A stretch of DNA of 53,249 nucleotides. Origin: Saprospiraceae bacterium. GTDB taxonomy: Bacteria > Bacteroidota > Bacteroidia > Chitinophagales > Saprospiraceae. The position numbers and the translations under genes were made by a program. This document shows positions 17,284 through 26,335 of this stretch, piece after piece. The first letter of the stretch is position 1; each line of letters opens with the position of its first letter. Below the pieces are notes generated by a model. The model saw nothing but the letters and a program-made list of their open reading frames with translations. It was not told where the DNA came from and ran no database searches. The stretch covers positions 1-53,249 of the forward strand of contig JAEUUU010000023.1 of assembly GCA_016787345.1 (NCBI GenBank), in the 5' to 3' direction.

Positions 17284-20200
17284 TCAGGGCAAACGCAGCA
17301 TGTTCTTACTTGCGCTTCCATAATTACTGTCGAGCCGAACCGTCAGGGCGCCGACCATCTCCGTTTCCAGGAAAAACGTGTTGAGGCCTTGTTCAAAAAA
17401 AGACGTTTGCGACTGTATCTGCTTGCCGGTCAGATCAAAAAGGCGCATCGTGACCTCTCCGGCAGCCGGCATAAAAAACGGCAGCCGCGTGCGGCCGGAA
17501 AACGGGTTCGGTTCATTGGTGTACAATTCGAACCCGGGCAACGTTTCAAGTCTTCCGTCCGGCGTATCAAAACGCAGGCCGATATTGCGGACCGACACTT
17601 TTTCTTCCATCAGGTATGCTTCGGCAGGCGTAATTGTGCCCGAAATATGGATCAAATCGCTGATTTTACCTGCCCGCCGTGCTTTTAACCGGAGACCGAA
17701 AGAGCGCCCCCCGGTTTCGTCGGCAACTGTTAAGGCGTGCTGATGTACGCCAAAATTGGCCAGCGATTGGCCCGCACCGGGAAGTACGTCCATCAATTCG
17801 ATCGCTTCGGCGTCGAACAACAACGTAAACTGATACCCCAATATATTTTCTTCGGCTTGCAAATCGATCTCGAAGACCTCGCCTGCCGCTACATTTCGGT
17901 CGGCCAAATGAAAGAACACCGGCGCCTTGCCCTGCCGTTCATCGACCGGCATTTCGGCCGTTACATTCGGAATAACCGAACTGTTGACGTCGCCGATTTT
18001 GACGCCGATAAAATCAAGGTCGGTGAAAGTGGCCAATGCGTTGGTCACGCTGATATTTTCGGCAAATGGCACCGAGGCAAAGGGGTTGTCGGGTTGCATA
18101 AACACAAAATCCCTGTCGACAAACCGCCAGGAGGTATTTTGTGGAAAGTCGGTATAGATGCCCAGAATGAGTTTGCGCAGTTCGACGATATCGAATGAGG
18201 TTACGGAGTTCGACTTGTTGATGTCGGCCGCGATCATTTTGTAGGGCGAGTTGAGGGGCTCGAAACCGAGTATATGTTTGGAAATGAGCACCAGATCGAA
18301 GGTCGACACCCCGTTCATAGGGTTGTCGTCTTTGAGCGGCGTAATGGTATACGAGGTATTGAGCGGGATAATTCCGCCAAAAAGGTAAAGGCCGTTGTCA
18401 TCGGTTTGGTCAAAAACATCCAGATTGGGCAGGCCCGGCCCTGTACCGCTGAGTTCCACACCGGCTTCGCCGATACCCTGGTTGTCGTCGAGTGGCTCCG
18501 TTTGCAACACGCCGGCTGCCGATAAAGGCGCCGCCGGCAAGCAATTGCCAAAGGGGTCCTGTACGATCACGTAAGACACACAGTAGCCTTCGTTTCCTTT
18601 CAGGTCGCGGGCCCAAATCTCAACCGGCTGCGCCCCGAGGTCGTCGCAGGTAAATGTCAGATTGTCCACCAAGTTGCCCCCTGCATCCAGGGGAAAATCG
18701 GTATCGCCATTCACCTTCCTCATAGAATACTGGAGCAAGTTATCGGGCGTGCAATTGTCATCGGCGTACAGCACAAAATCATCGTCCCACAAAGTCACCA
18801 TTCCCGTGGGCATAATATTGGTACTGAAACCGTTAAGACAAAATACAGTTGGCGCTTTACAATCGCTCACCAGTACTCCGTATTCGCACACATCCTGGTT
18901 GCCGCAACCGTCTTCCACAATCCAGATGATGCGGTGCAGGCCGTGCGGCAACTGGGGCTGTACGTATACTTCCGGACTGTCGGGGGTATTCCACCTGACA
19001 CGGGCCGATCGGAAAAAAGACGGGACGATCTGGATGGTAAATTTGTATTTCTGACCGGGCGGCACCGGGCGTTGGTCGAAGGCATAAGGCGTACCGCCGG
19101 AATAGTTGGGCGTAAGCGCATTGCCGTAGTACAAAGTATTAGGCGGCGGCAGGTCGGCGCTGTTGACGACTGTTTCCTGGATACCGTCGCCATCAAGGTC
19201 GAGAAACAGCAAATAGCGGATATTGACGTTGCCTTCCGTACAGGCGTCGTTGGCCGCCAGCGCAAGATCGACGTAGGCCTCGCAGAGATCGTGGCTACCG
19301 GGTATCATGGGATCGTAGTAATACGGGGCGTTCCAGAAATTGGGATCATTGTCCGTTTTATCGCACACCGGAATGGGATCGAGCAAGGGGCAGGAACGGA
19401 TCTTCGGCAACTCTTCGTCGGCAACCGTGATGATTTGCTTGTAGAGGTAACCATTCGCATTTGCAGACCAGTAGACGCTGTAATTGGTCAAAACCACATC
19501 GGTAGGGAACACTTTGGTGATCGTCGGCGCCGGATTTCCGCCCATGGGCGCCACTGTGGGGCCAGGCAAATTGAGCGGAGAATTATGCTCGAAAGTGGCT
19601 TGCGGATTGGGCACGTTGATCAACGGCAAATTGGGGTCGTAGGTACACCAATTGATCACCTTCCAGATCCGTTCGATCTTGTAACAAGCGCCGGGCGTAG
19701 CCTGAAAAGGCAAATCTTCGTAACTGATGCCAATCAATTCGCAATCCTGACCAAATATCTGCGGCCCGGGCGGGTACGAGCCCGTCGTGTCGCAGGTATA
19801 AACAATGATGTCGTCCGGAAATTTGATCGAGTAATGCTGCGCGTAGGAGACGAAAATGCGCTGGGTGCAAATGTTACTGTTGGCGCTGCAATCTTCCACG
19901 GCAAAGGTGCGGGTGATCGTTCCGCGATTGCAAAGCGTATCGAACAATTGATAATTGGTTTTGGACCAATACAGCGTATCGAGGCAGCAATTGTCGGCGC
20001 CGACCGCCTCGCCATAAGCCTCCAGCGACGGGTCAAAATTGTCGCACACCACGGACGCATTGGGCGGGGCGATGCAAACCGGTTTTATTTTATCCGTCAC
20101 CACCGCGGAAACCAGGCAATCGGAAGCATTCTCTTCCAGATACGAATACGTCACCGCACCGGTATCGATGGCCAGGTCGTACACCCGCAAAACAATCCCG

Positions 20201-21678
20201 ACCGTGTCGCCGACGTCTTCACAGCAAAATTTCACCTGATCGTAAAAAAAATCGGCCGACTGGCAGTTGTCGCTCGTCGTGCGGCGCGCTTTGAAATATA
20301 CCGGCGCGCAATTGTCGTAAGAACCCGAGTCAAATGTCTCCGCATCGATCAAAGAAATACCGTTATAACCGATGGAAACCTGGGTGAATTGCTGACAAAC
20401 CGTTACCGGCGGAATAGAATCCGCCACGGTAATCTCCATGATGCAAAAGGATGTATTGCCGCAATCGTCGGTCGCGATAAAGCGCATGTCCGTAATACCG
20501 ATGGGCAGCCCCTCCGCCAGGTCCATAATGGCCAGTGTGTCCGGATTCCAGTAATTATTATTGGGGAAATCGCTCAGAATACCCGGAATAGTGAGCGTGA
20601 CGCCCCCCGGTGTCGTCCATTCGGCCCGCACCTGACTGATTCTTGAGCAATTGTCGCTGAGCAGAAAATCCGGCAGGTCAAAATCACGGCTGCACTGAAA
20701 AGGGGTGGAAATCAGGACCGTATCGTTTGGGCACGTAAAAACGGGCCCCTGGCTATCCGATATTTTGATCAGTTGCACATAGGTAAAAGGGTTGGGAAAA
20801 GGCGGCTGCGTTCCGAAAGGCGCGCACCAGTCGAAAACCGTCCAGCTGCGCAGAATTTTCGTCGTGCCGTCGCATACCGGCACCTCCTGGTCGCTGTACG
20901 TCAGACCCAGTTCACAAAAGGAGGCAGACGGAAACAGCGGAAACTTCTGCCCGAATGCCATGAAATAGGGCAGCCCGGTTTGAGCAGGATCGGTCTGCGG
21001 CGCTGCACAACCCAAAGTCACGTCGGTTGGGAAAAAAATGTCGGCGATATGAAGCCGTTCAAAGTAAATGTATTGCGTACACGAACCGCTGTTGCCGCTG
21101 GTGTCGGTCGCCGTCCAGATGCGCTGTACGTAAGCGCTGCGGTCGGCAGCATCGTTGCAGCCCAGATCATACCAGGTATCGGAAAACGTGAGGGAGAACG
21201 GTCCGCAATTCTCCGTCACCACAGGGTATGCCTGAGCGATGCCAAGTGTTGTGGAAAGATATGCGGGCGTGTAGACAGCCACCGCACAAGGCAGTGTAAT
21301 ATCCTGACATTCAAGCAATGGCGACAGCTTGTCCTGAATCGTCAGCAAACCCTGGCAATAATTGCCGGTGTTGATATCAGTTACCGTTGCTTGCAGAGTG
21401 AGTCCCAGTTGGGCGATTCCGACCGGATTGGACACCGGCTGACCGGATAAAGTGGCGAGCGAAACAACCATTTCCGCTCCGGGAGGCTGGGAGCCTTCCA
21501 ACACCATGTCGGGCAAAATCAACGCGCTGCAATTGGCGTCGAGCGAGACATAGGAATGATCGTTGCAAACCTGGGCCCCCGATTGGTTCGGGCAGGCAAG
21601 GATAAGCAAGAACACGAAGGCAAAATAACGAGACGGAGCCCTTTCGGGCACGAAGGACGGGTAAAAACCGGCTAACAT
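17284..21678 (-). CDS. Secreted HYR/dockerin-like protein with T9SS sorting domain
   Basis: 1464 residues. An N-terminal signal peptide (hydrophobic core FAFVFLLILAC, cut near SGAQ) is followed by a long series of Cys-containing HYR-like beta-sandwich repeats (DNCS, DDCGNTS, PPV.C patterns, roughly 30-1050). Then come an SdrD-B-like segment (about 1080-1120), a dockerin-like calcium-repeat pair (about 1122-1171; STFDLVLISKHILG and AADINKSNSVTSFDIVELRKLILG-type halves), a cohesin-like beta-sandwich (about 1250-1370), and a C-terminal type A T9SS sorting domain (about 1388-1464, NEPNPFSG and LFDLTGKQI). The first ~730 residues align with the C-terminal part of the giant protein at 1-12325, so this is a version without the GEVED/SdrD-B stalk. 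Likely exported and anchored on the cell surface. Confidence 0.92.
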   Translation of the reverse strand: MLAGFYPSFVPERAPSRYFAFVFLLILACPNQSGAQVCNDHSYVSLDANCSALILPDMVLEGSQPPGAEMVVSLATLSGQPVSNPVGIAQLGLTLQATVTDINTGNYCQGLLTIQDKLSPLLECQDITLPCAVAVYTPAYLSTTLGIAQAYPVVTENCGPFSLTFSDTWYDLGCNDAADRSAYVQRIWTATDTSGNSGSCTQYIYFERLHIADIFFPTDVTLGCAAPQTDPAQTGLPYFMAFGQKFPLFPSASFCELGLTYSDQEVPVCDGTTKILRSWTVFDWCAPFGTQPPFPNPFTYVQLIKISDSQGPVFTCPNDTVLISTPFQCSRDFDLPDFLLSDNCSRISQVRAEWTTPGGVTLTIPGILSDFPNNNYWNPDTLAIMDLAEGLPIGITDMRFIATDDCGNTSFCIMEITVADSIPPVTVCQQFTQVSIGYNGISLIDAETFDSGSYDNCAPVYFKARRTTSDNCQSADFFYDQVKFCCEDVGDTVGIVLRVYDLAIDTGAVTYSYLEENASDCLVSAVVTDKIKPVCIAPPNASVVCDNFDPSLEAYGEAVGADNCCLDTLYWSKTNYQLFDTLCNRGTITRTFAVEDCSANSNICTQRIFVSYAQHYSIKFPDDIIVYTCDTTGSYPPGPQIFGQDCELIGISYEDLPFQATPGACYKIERIWKVINWCTYDPNLPLINVPNPQATFEHNSPLNLPGPTVAPMGGNPAPTITKVFPTDVVLTNYSVYWSANANGYLYKQIITVADEELPKIRSCPLLDPIPVCDKTDNDPNFWNAPYYYDPMIPGSHDLCEAYVDLALAANDACTEGNVNIRYLLFLDLDGDGIQETVVNSADLPPPNTLYYGNALTPNYSGGTPYAFDQRPVPPGQKYKFTIQIVPSFFRSARVRWNTPDSPEVYVQPQLPHGLHRIIWIVEDGCGNQDVCEYGVLVSDCKAPTVFCLNGFSTNIMPTGMVTLWDDDFVLYADDNCTPDNLLQYSMRKVNGDTDFPLDAGGNLVDNLTFTCDDLGAQPVEIWARDLKGNEGYCVSYVIVQDPFGNCLPAAPLSAAGVLQTEPLDDNQGIGEAGVELSGTGPGLPNLDVFDQTDDNGLYLFGGIIPLNTSYTITPLKDDNPMNGVSTFDLVLISKHILGFEPLNSPYKMIAADINKSNSVTSFDIVELRKLILGIYTDFPQNTSWRFVDRDFVFMQPDNPFASVPFAENISVTNALATFTDLDFIGVKIGDVNSSVIPNVTAEMPVDERQGKAPVFFHLADRNVAAGEVFEIDLQAEENILGYQFTLLFDAEAIELMDVLPGAGQSLANFGVHQHALTVADETGGRSFGLRLKARRAGKISDLIHISGTITPAEAYLMEEKVSVRNIGLRFDTPDGRLETLPGFELYTNEPNPFSGRTRLPFFMPAAGEVTMRLFDLTGKQIQSQTSFFEQGLNTFFLETEMVGALTVRLDSNYGSASKNMLRLP

Positions 21679-21982
21679 GAGATTAAAACGGTCTGATGAT
21701 GTGCGATGAACTATGCTCTTAAAAGAGACAGTTCCAACGGATTATACAAAGGGATTAAAAACGCGGATTAAACATATTCAGATCACAAATGTAAACGAAT
21801 CCGTTGGCTTGCACCCATTGGGTAAAATTTGTTGGTGTTAAATTTACCATTTGATCGCTCATAACAACCGGTTTCCGCTCAAAAGCACCGGTTATTTTTT
21901 TCGACACGAATAGCAGTTCATTTACTTCACCTACGGCGCACAAGGTTTCGGATATTTGTAATCCATCATCCACGCTTGAACA
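21679..21982. other. Divergent intergenic region between surface protein and CotH gene
   Basis: 304 bp separating two divergent genes. It holds GATTAAAA-type motifs at 21681 and 21752, TTAAAAGAGACAG at 21719-21731, and a minus-strand TAnnTTTG promoter match (21786-21793). No small gene is supported. Confidence 0.5.
21786..21793 (-). promoter_or_regulatory. Candidate -7 element for the 1464-residue surface gene
   Basis: TACATTTG on the minus strand matches TAnnTTTG exactly. Transcription from about 21779 would give a ~100-base leader containing the GAGACAG and ATTAAAA motifs. No clear TTG is seen at -33. Confidence 0.4.
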
Positions 21983-24478
21983 ATGAACTTGAACCGCCTT
22001 TTTGTCGCCGTTTTTTGCTCCTGTTGTTTCGTAACAGCCGCTCAGCATCCAAGACTCAATGAAGTACTGGCCGCCAATCAGTCGGTCTGGGCAGATGTCT
22101 CGGGCGACTACGACGATTGGGTCGAAGTGTTCAATCCGGGCGCTGATTCGCTACAACTGGCCGGTTATTTTTTGTCCGACAACCCTGCCCTTCCACTCAA
22201 ATGGATGATCCCCCACGGCGACCCGGATGCTACCATGATACCTCCCCTTGGCTTTTTGCTGCTCTGGCTCGACGACGAAAGTACCGAAGGACCCACCCAC
22301 GCCCCTTTCAAACTCAATGCCGCCGGTGAAACCCTTTTGCTCACCGCCCCCGATGGGCTAACCCTGGCAGATTCTGTTCAATTCGGCCCACAAACCCAGG
22401 ATGTATCCCTGGGGCGATGGCCTGACGGCGACGGCCCCTGGACGCTTTTCAGCGCCCCTACCCCACTCGCTGCCAACACCACGACTGTCAATTTGCCGAT
22501 TTGTGCCGCGCCGGTCGTTTCCTCTGCGGGCGGATTTTACAGTCAAGCGTTTTCCCTGTCGCTGAGTTGCCCCACCCCGGACGCTGAAATCAGGCTCAGA
22601 TTCGACGGCGAAATACCCGGCCCGAATGACAGTCTTTATTCCGAACCTGTTGATATTCAAAATACTACTTTGCTTCGCGCTCGTTGTTTTGCGCCGAACT
22701 ACCTGCCGGGGCCAACCGTCACACACACCTATTTCTTTTTTCCGCCGCACAACTTTCCCACCCTTTCACTGGCATTCAAACCGGCTGATTTTTTCGACTC
22801 GACCGGCGGGATTTATACCAACTGGGCGACACTGGCCGAGATCGAAAAACCCCTGCACGCGGAATGGTTCGAGCCGGACGGCACGCGTGGTTTCGGGCTC
22901 GATCTGGCGGTGGAGTTGTTCGGCACCGGCAGCGTGTCTTTACCTCAAAAAAGCCTGTTGCTCAAAGCAAAATCTTCCTTCGGCGCCAATGAAATCGAAT
23001 ACCCGGTTTTCCCCGATCTGCCCTACGACCGGTACCGCCGGCTGGTGCTGCGCAACAGCGGCCAGGACTGGTGCGTCACCCAATGCCGCGATGCATTCGT
23101 CACCGATCTGGTACGGTATCATGCCGACCAGGCGCCGGTACTCGACCGTATTCACCTCGACGTTCAGGGGTTCCGACCCGCGGTGGTGTATTTCAATGGC
23201 GTTTACAAAGGCATTTTTAATGTGCACGAACACCTCGGCGCCGATTTTCTCGAACGCCACTACGAACTGGAAGAAGACCAGGTCGACCTGATCGATTTTT
23301 ACAGCGACGCCATGACGGGCGATAGCATAGCCTGGTTTGAATTTTTTAACTGGCTGCAAAACAATCATTTTCAGGATACTGCACAGTTCGAACAACTGGC
23401 GCAACAAACCGACCTGGCCAATTTTACCGACTACTGTATTTTCCAAATTCTCAGCGACAACGTCGACTGGCCGACCAAGAACTGGCGACGCTTCCGGCCT
23501 AAAACACCCGAAGGCCAATGGCAATGGCTGCCCTACGATTTCGACCTTTCTTTTGGCCTGTATGGCCTCGACGGCAGCTGGAACAGCGGTTTTGCCGGCC
23601 AAAACGCCTTTGCCCGTGCCATCGACAGCACATCGCAGGCCTGGCCCAACCCCGACTGGAGTACCCTGCCGCTCCGCAGGGCGCTCGAACACGAACCCTA
23701 CCGCCACTACTTTCTCAACCGGAGCGCCGATTTTCTCAACACCGTTTTTCTGCCTGCCCGAATCACCGAACGGGTCGATCAATTCGAAAATCTTTACCTG
23801 CCGGAGATCGAGGCGCACTTCGGCTATTGGTACCAGTCGCCCGGCTGGTTGCCGCTTTGGCTCGATAACATGGAAAAAATGCGCGATTTCGGCCAAAACC
23901 GGCAGGCATACTGTTTCAATCACGTACTGGAAAGTTTCCCCGACGACGCCATCGGACTGGCGACGGTCACACTCTCCGCCGAACCGCCCGAGGGCGGCGT
24001 CATCCGGTTCAGCACCCTGCACTTCGATGAAGCATTCCTGCCCTGGTCGGGTGTCTATTTTCAGGGCATCCCCATCCCGGTGAGCGCCCACGCACGGCCC
24101 GGTTGGCATTTCGCAGGCTGGTCGGCCCCCGATGCCGGCAGCAATGACAGCATTCAACTGGTGCTGACCGGCAACCTCGATCTGGTGGCTTATTTCGAAC
24201 AGGATACCGTCGTGTACACCGGCGTTACTGCATCCGGACAAGCGCATGCCCGCCTTTTACCCAACCCGGCCAGCCATACGGTTTGGGTGCAACTCGTAGA
24301 AAACGAGGCAGTTGTGCAGATTTATAACGGTATGGGCCGCATGATTCAGGAAACCATCTGTGGGTCAGCCCTGTCGGCCATCGACGTTCAGGGACTGCCC
24401 GCTGGCGTCTACCCGGTCAGGGTCATTTTCCCGGATGGCAGATCAGTCTGCCAAAAACTGGTCATAGCGGGTCATTAA
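21983..24478 (+). CDS. Secreted CotH-kinase family protein with T9SS sorting domain
   Basis: 831 residues. A signal peptide (1-20, cleavage after VTAA) is followed by a lamin-tail-like domain (about 22-155, LNEVLAANQS, DWVEVFNPG), an Fn3-associated segment (about 170-245), a CotH kinase-like domain (about 285-610), an InlB/Listeria-Bacteroides-like repeat (about 645-735, GWHFAGW) and a T9SS C-terminal domain (about 750-831, LLPNPASHTVWV). The CotH D-x-D motif is present as PYDFDLSFG. CotH proteins are atypical kinases that phosphorylate other secreted proteins; here the target is unknown. The 3' end overlaps the convergent LytTR gene by 17 bp. The ATG at 21983 begins directly before the signal peptide. 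Confidence 0.9.
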   Translation: MNLNRLFVAVFCSCCFVTAAQHPRLNEVLAANQSVWADVSGDYDDWVEVFNPGADSLQLAGYFLSDNPALPLKWMIPHGDPDATMIPPLGFLLLWLDDESTEGPTHAPFKLNAAGETLLLTAPDGLTLADSVQFGPQTQDVSLGRWPDGDGPWTLFSAPTPLAANTTTVNLPICAAPVVSSAGGFYSQAFSLSLSCPTPDAEIRLRFDGEIPGPNDSLYSEPVDIQNTTLLRARCFAPNYLPGPTVTHTYFFFPPHNFPTLSLAFKPADFFDSTGGIYTNWATLAEIEKPLHAEWFEPDGTRGFGLDLAVELFGTGSVSLPQKSLLLKAKSSFGANEIEYPVFPDLPYDRYRRLVLRNSGQDWCVTQCRDAFVTDLVRYHADQAPVLDRIHLDVQGFRPAVVYFNGVYKGIFNVHEHLGADFLERHYELEEDQVDLIDFYSDAMTGDSIAWFEFFNWLQNNHFQDTAQFEQLAQQTDLANFTDYCIFQILSDNVDWPTKNWRRFRPKTPEGQWQWLPYDFDLSFGLYGLDGSWNSGFAGQNAFARAIDSTSQAWPNPDWSTLPLRRALEHEPYRHYFLNRSADFLNTVFLPARITERVDQFENLYLPEIEAHFGYWYQSPGWLPLWLDNMEKMRDFGQNRQAYCFNHVLESFPDDAIGLATVTLSAEPPEGGVIRFSTLHFDEAFLPWSGVYFQGIPIPVSAHARPGWHFAGWSAPDAGSNDSIQLVLTGNLDLVAYFEQDTVVYTGVTASGQAHARLLPNPASHTVWVQLVENEAVVQIYNGMGRMIQETICGSALSAIDVQGLPAGVYPVRVIFPDGRSVCQKLVIAGH

Positions 24479-25160
24479 AACCCAAGCCCCGCAGGGCTTC
24501 GAGTACGGCGGCTTTGTACTGCCGGCCAATCGGTATTTGCTGCCCACCTGCATGAATCTCGGTGGCGGTAAAAGCGGAAATATGGGCTCTGGAAACCAGA
24601 AACGAGCGATGCACCCGCAAAAACAAATGGCGGTCGAGCAACTGCTCAAGTTGACTCATGGAGCTGCGCGTAACCCAGTTTGTACCGTCGACAAGAAACA
24701 GGCGCACGTAATCTTTCAGGCTTTCCACGACGGCGATCTCATCGAGCCAGACCCGCACCATCTTTTTATTGACATTGAAATAATGAAAAGCTCTCGCCGC
24801 CTGCCGGTTTTCTTCAGGGCGGCGGAGTTTTTGAACCGATTTTAAAAACCGCTCAAAATCAATGGGTTTGAGCAAATAATCGACCACGCCCAGTTCGTAG
24901 CCGTCGAGGGCATATTCGTGGTAGGCCGTCGTCAGAATGGACTGTGGCGGATGGCGCAGGGTGCGCAGGAAGTCCAGTCCTTTCAAACCCGGTAGGTGGA
25001 TGTCCAGAAACAAGACCTCGACCGACTGCTGGTGCAAAGCTTCCAGCGCCTGCATGGCATCCGAACAGCGCCCGACGCAATGCAGCCACGACACCTGCCG
25101 GATATAATCTTCCAGAACGGCAGCGGCCAGCGGCTCGTCTTCTACAATGAGACAGTTCAT
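24462..25160 (-). CDS. LytTR-family DNA-binding response regulator
   Basis: 232 residues. An N-terminal receiver domain has the acidic pair E7-D8, the phosphoacceptor D53 (LFLDIHLPG) and the conserved Lys in LLKPIDF. A C-terminal LytTR DNA-binding domain follows (about 130-232, VESLKDYVRLF, FLRVHRSFLVS). The ATG overlaps the stop of the upstream histidine kinase by 4 bp, so the two are translationally coupled and form a LytS/LytR-type two-component pair. No target site can be assigned, but the flanking secreted-protein genes are natural candidates. Confidence 0.95.
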   Translation of the reverse strand: MNCLIVEDEPLAAAVLEDYIRQVSWLHCVGRCSDAMQALEALHQQSVEVLFLDIHLPGLKGLDFLRTLRHPPQSILTTAYHEYALDGYELGVVDYLLKPIDFERFLKSVQKLRRPEENRQAARAFHYFNVNKKMVRVWLDEIAVVESLKDYVRLFLVDGTNWVTRSSMSQLEQLLDRHLFLRVHRSFLVSRAHISAFTATEIHAGGQQIPIGRQYKAAVLEALRGLGFNDPL

Positions 25161-26200
25161 AAAGCAGGGAATTTGTCCAGTTCAAGTCGGAGCTGGGCCC
25201 TGAAAAACCGGTTGCCGGCCTCATATTCCACGCCTGCCGACAAATCGTTTTTGCCCGGATAGATCAGTTCGAGCTGCCGGCGTACGTTTTGCAGCCCGAT
25301 CCCGTTGCCGGGGTCGGCTGCCTCAAATTGCGGATCGACCGAATTTTCCACCCGGACATCCAGGATTTTGTTGTTCAAAACGACCGAAAGACGCACCCAG
25401 GCATCGGTTCGGTGCTCGCCTGCGCCGTGTTTAAAGGCGTTTTCTACCAAAGGCAACAACAACAGCGGGGTAATGGGCTGTTTGGGATCGTCGAGATTAA
25501 TATGCATCTCCACCGACAGCCGGTCTTCGTCGTAGCGCAATCGTTCGAGGGCTACGTAGTCTTTCAAAACCTGTACCTCCTGCTCGACCGGAATACTGGG
25601 TTTTCGGGTTTCATACAACACAAAGCGCAGCAAATGAGCCAGTTGCAAAGCCACAGGGGCAGTTTTGTCCGATTTCATCCGCGCCAGCGCGTAGAGGTTG
25701 TTGATGGTGTTGAACAAAAAATGCGGGTGTATCTGATTTTTCAAAGCCTGCAACTCGGCAGCGGTTTTTTCCTCCCGCAACACGGCCTCCCGTCGCAGCA
25801 AATCCTGTTGACGGTAAAATAGCCGGACCGTCAAAGCCACACCGCTGGCCAGCACGCAATCGAAAATATCGACCATGGCCCGCCAATCCCAAAAAGCGAT
25901 CGTACTGTCGGGGAAATAAGTCGGCACGATGTACCACAGTTTGAACAGCCGGTTGAGCAAGCCGCCTGCCACATTGGCCAACGCGGCGCCGGCAAATGCG
26001 GGCCATACATTGCCCTGCCGGTTGTTCAGCCGGTCGAGGCTCCAGAAGGCGCCGTAGGTAGCCAGCATTCGCGCGGGCATTTGCATGCCTTCGCTAAGCA
26101 GATACTTGACCACGTGACCGTCGTAACGGCTGTACGTGTAGGCGTATATCCACCAAAAAGCCAGCCAGTAGGCCGCATGTAGTACCCAGCGCTGTTTCAT
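25157..26200 (-). CDS. LytS-like sensor histidine kinase
   Basis: 347 residues. The N-terminal half has about four hydrophobic segments within residues 8-125, so it is membrane-embedded, with no extracellular sensor domain of size. A His_kinase domain follows: phosphoacceptor H158 in QIHPHFLFN, then N-box LVENAFKHG and a G-box (GNGIGLQNVRRQL). A short coiled-coil linker lies at about 130-155. It is co-transcribed with the LytTR regulator at 24462-25160 and divergent from the FG-GAP/ASPIC gene. The signal sensed is unknown; families of this type respond to membrane or cell-envelope cues. Confidence 0.95.
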   Translation of the reverse strand: MKQRWVLHAAYWLAFWWIYAYTYSRYDGHVVKYLLSEGMQMPARMLATYGAFWSLDRLNNRQGNVWPAFAGAALANVAGGLLNRLFKLWYIVPTYFPDSTIAFWDWRAMVDIFDCVLASGVALTVRLFYRQQDLLRREAVLREEKTAAELQALKNQIHPHFLFNTINNLYALARMKSDKTAPVALQLAHLLRFVLYETRKPSIPVEQEVQVLKDYVALERLRYDEDRLSVEMHINLDDPKQPITPLLLLPLVENAFKHGAGEHRTDAWVRLSVVLNNKILDVRVENSVDPQFEAADPGNGIGLQNVRRQLELIYPGKNDLSAGVEYEAGNRFFRAQLRLELDKFPAL

Positions 26201-26335
26201 AGCGGCAAAATTGCGGAAAAAATCAGGGGCGGCGCCTGTCGTTTGTCATGCGCAAGCGGTTGTTCGGCAGCACTTGTTTTATGGTTTGAATGCGCGCCCT
26301 GAATTTTGAGCGCACACACAACTAAACATTGCGCT

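Noticed and set aside
18934-20646. 570-codon plus-strand frame
   Set aside because: Antisense of the 17284-21678 surface protein.
22940-24247. 435-codon minus-strand frame
   Set aside because: Antisense of the CotH-kinase gene.
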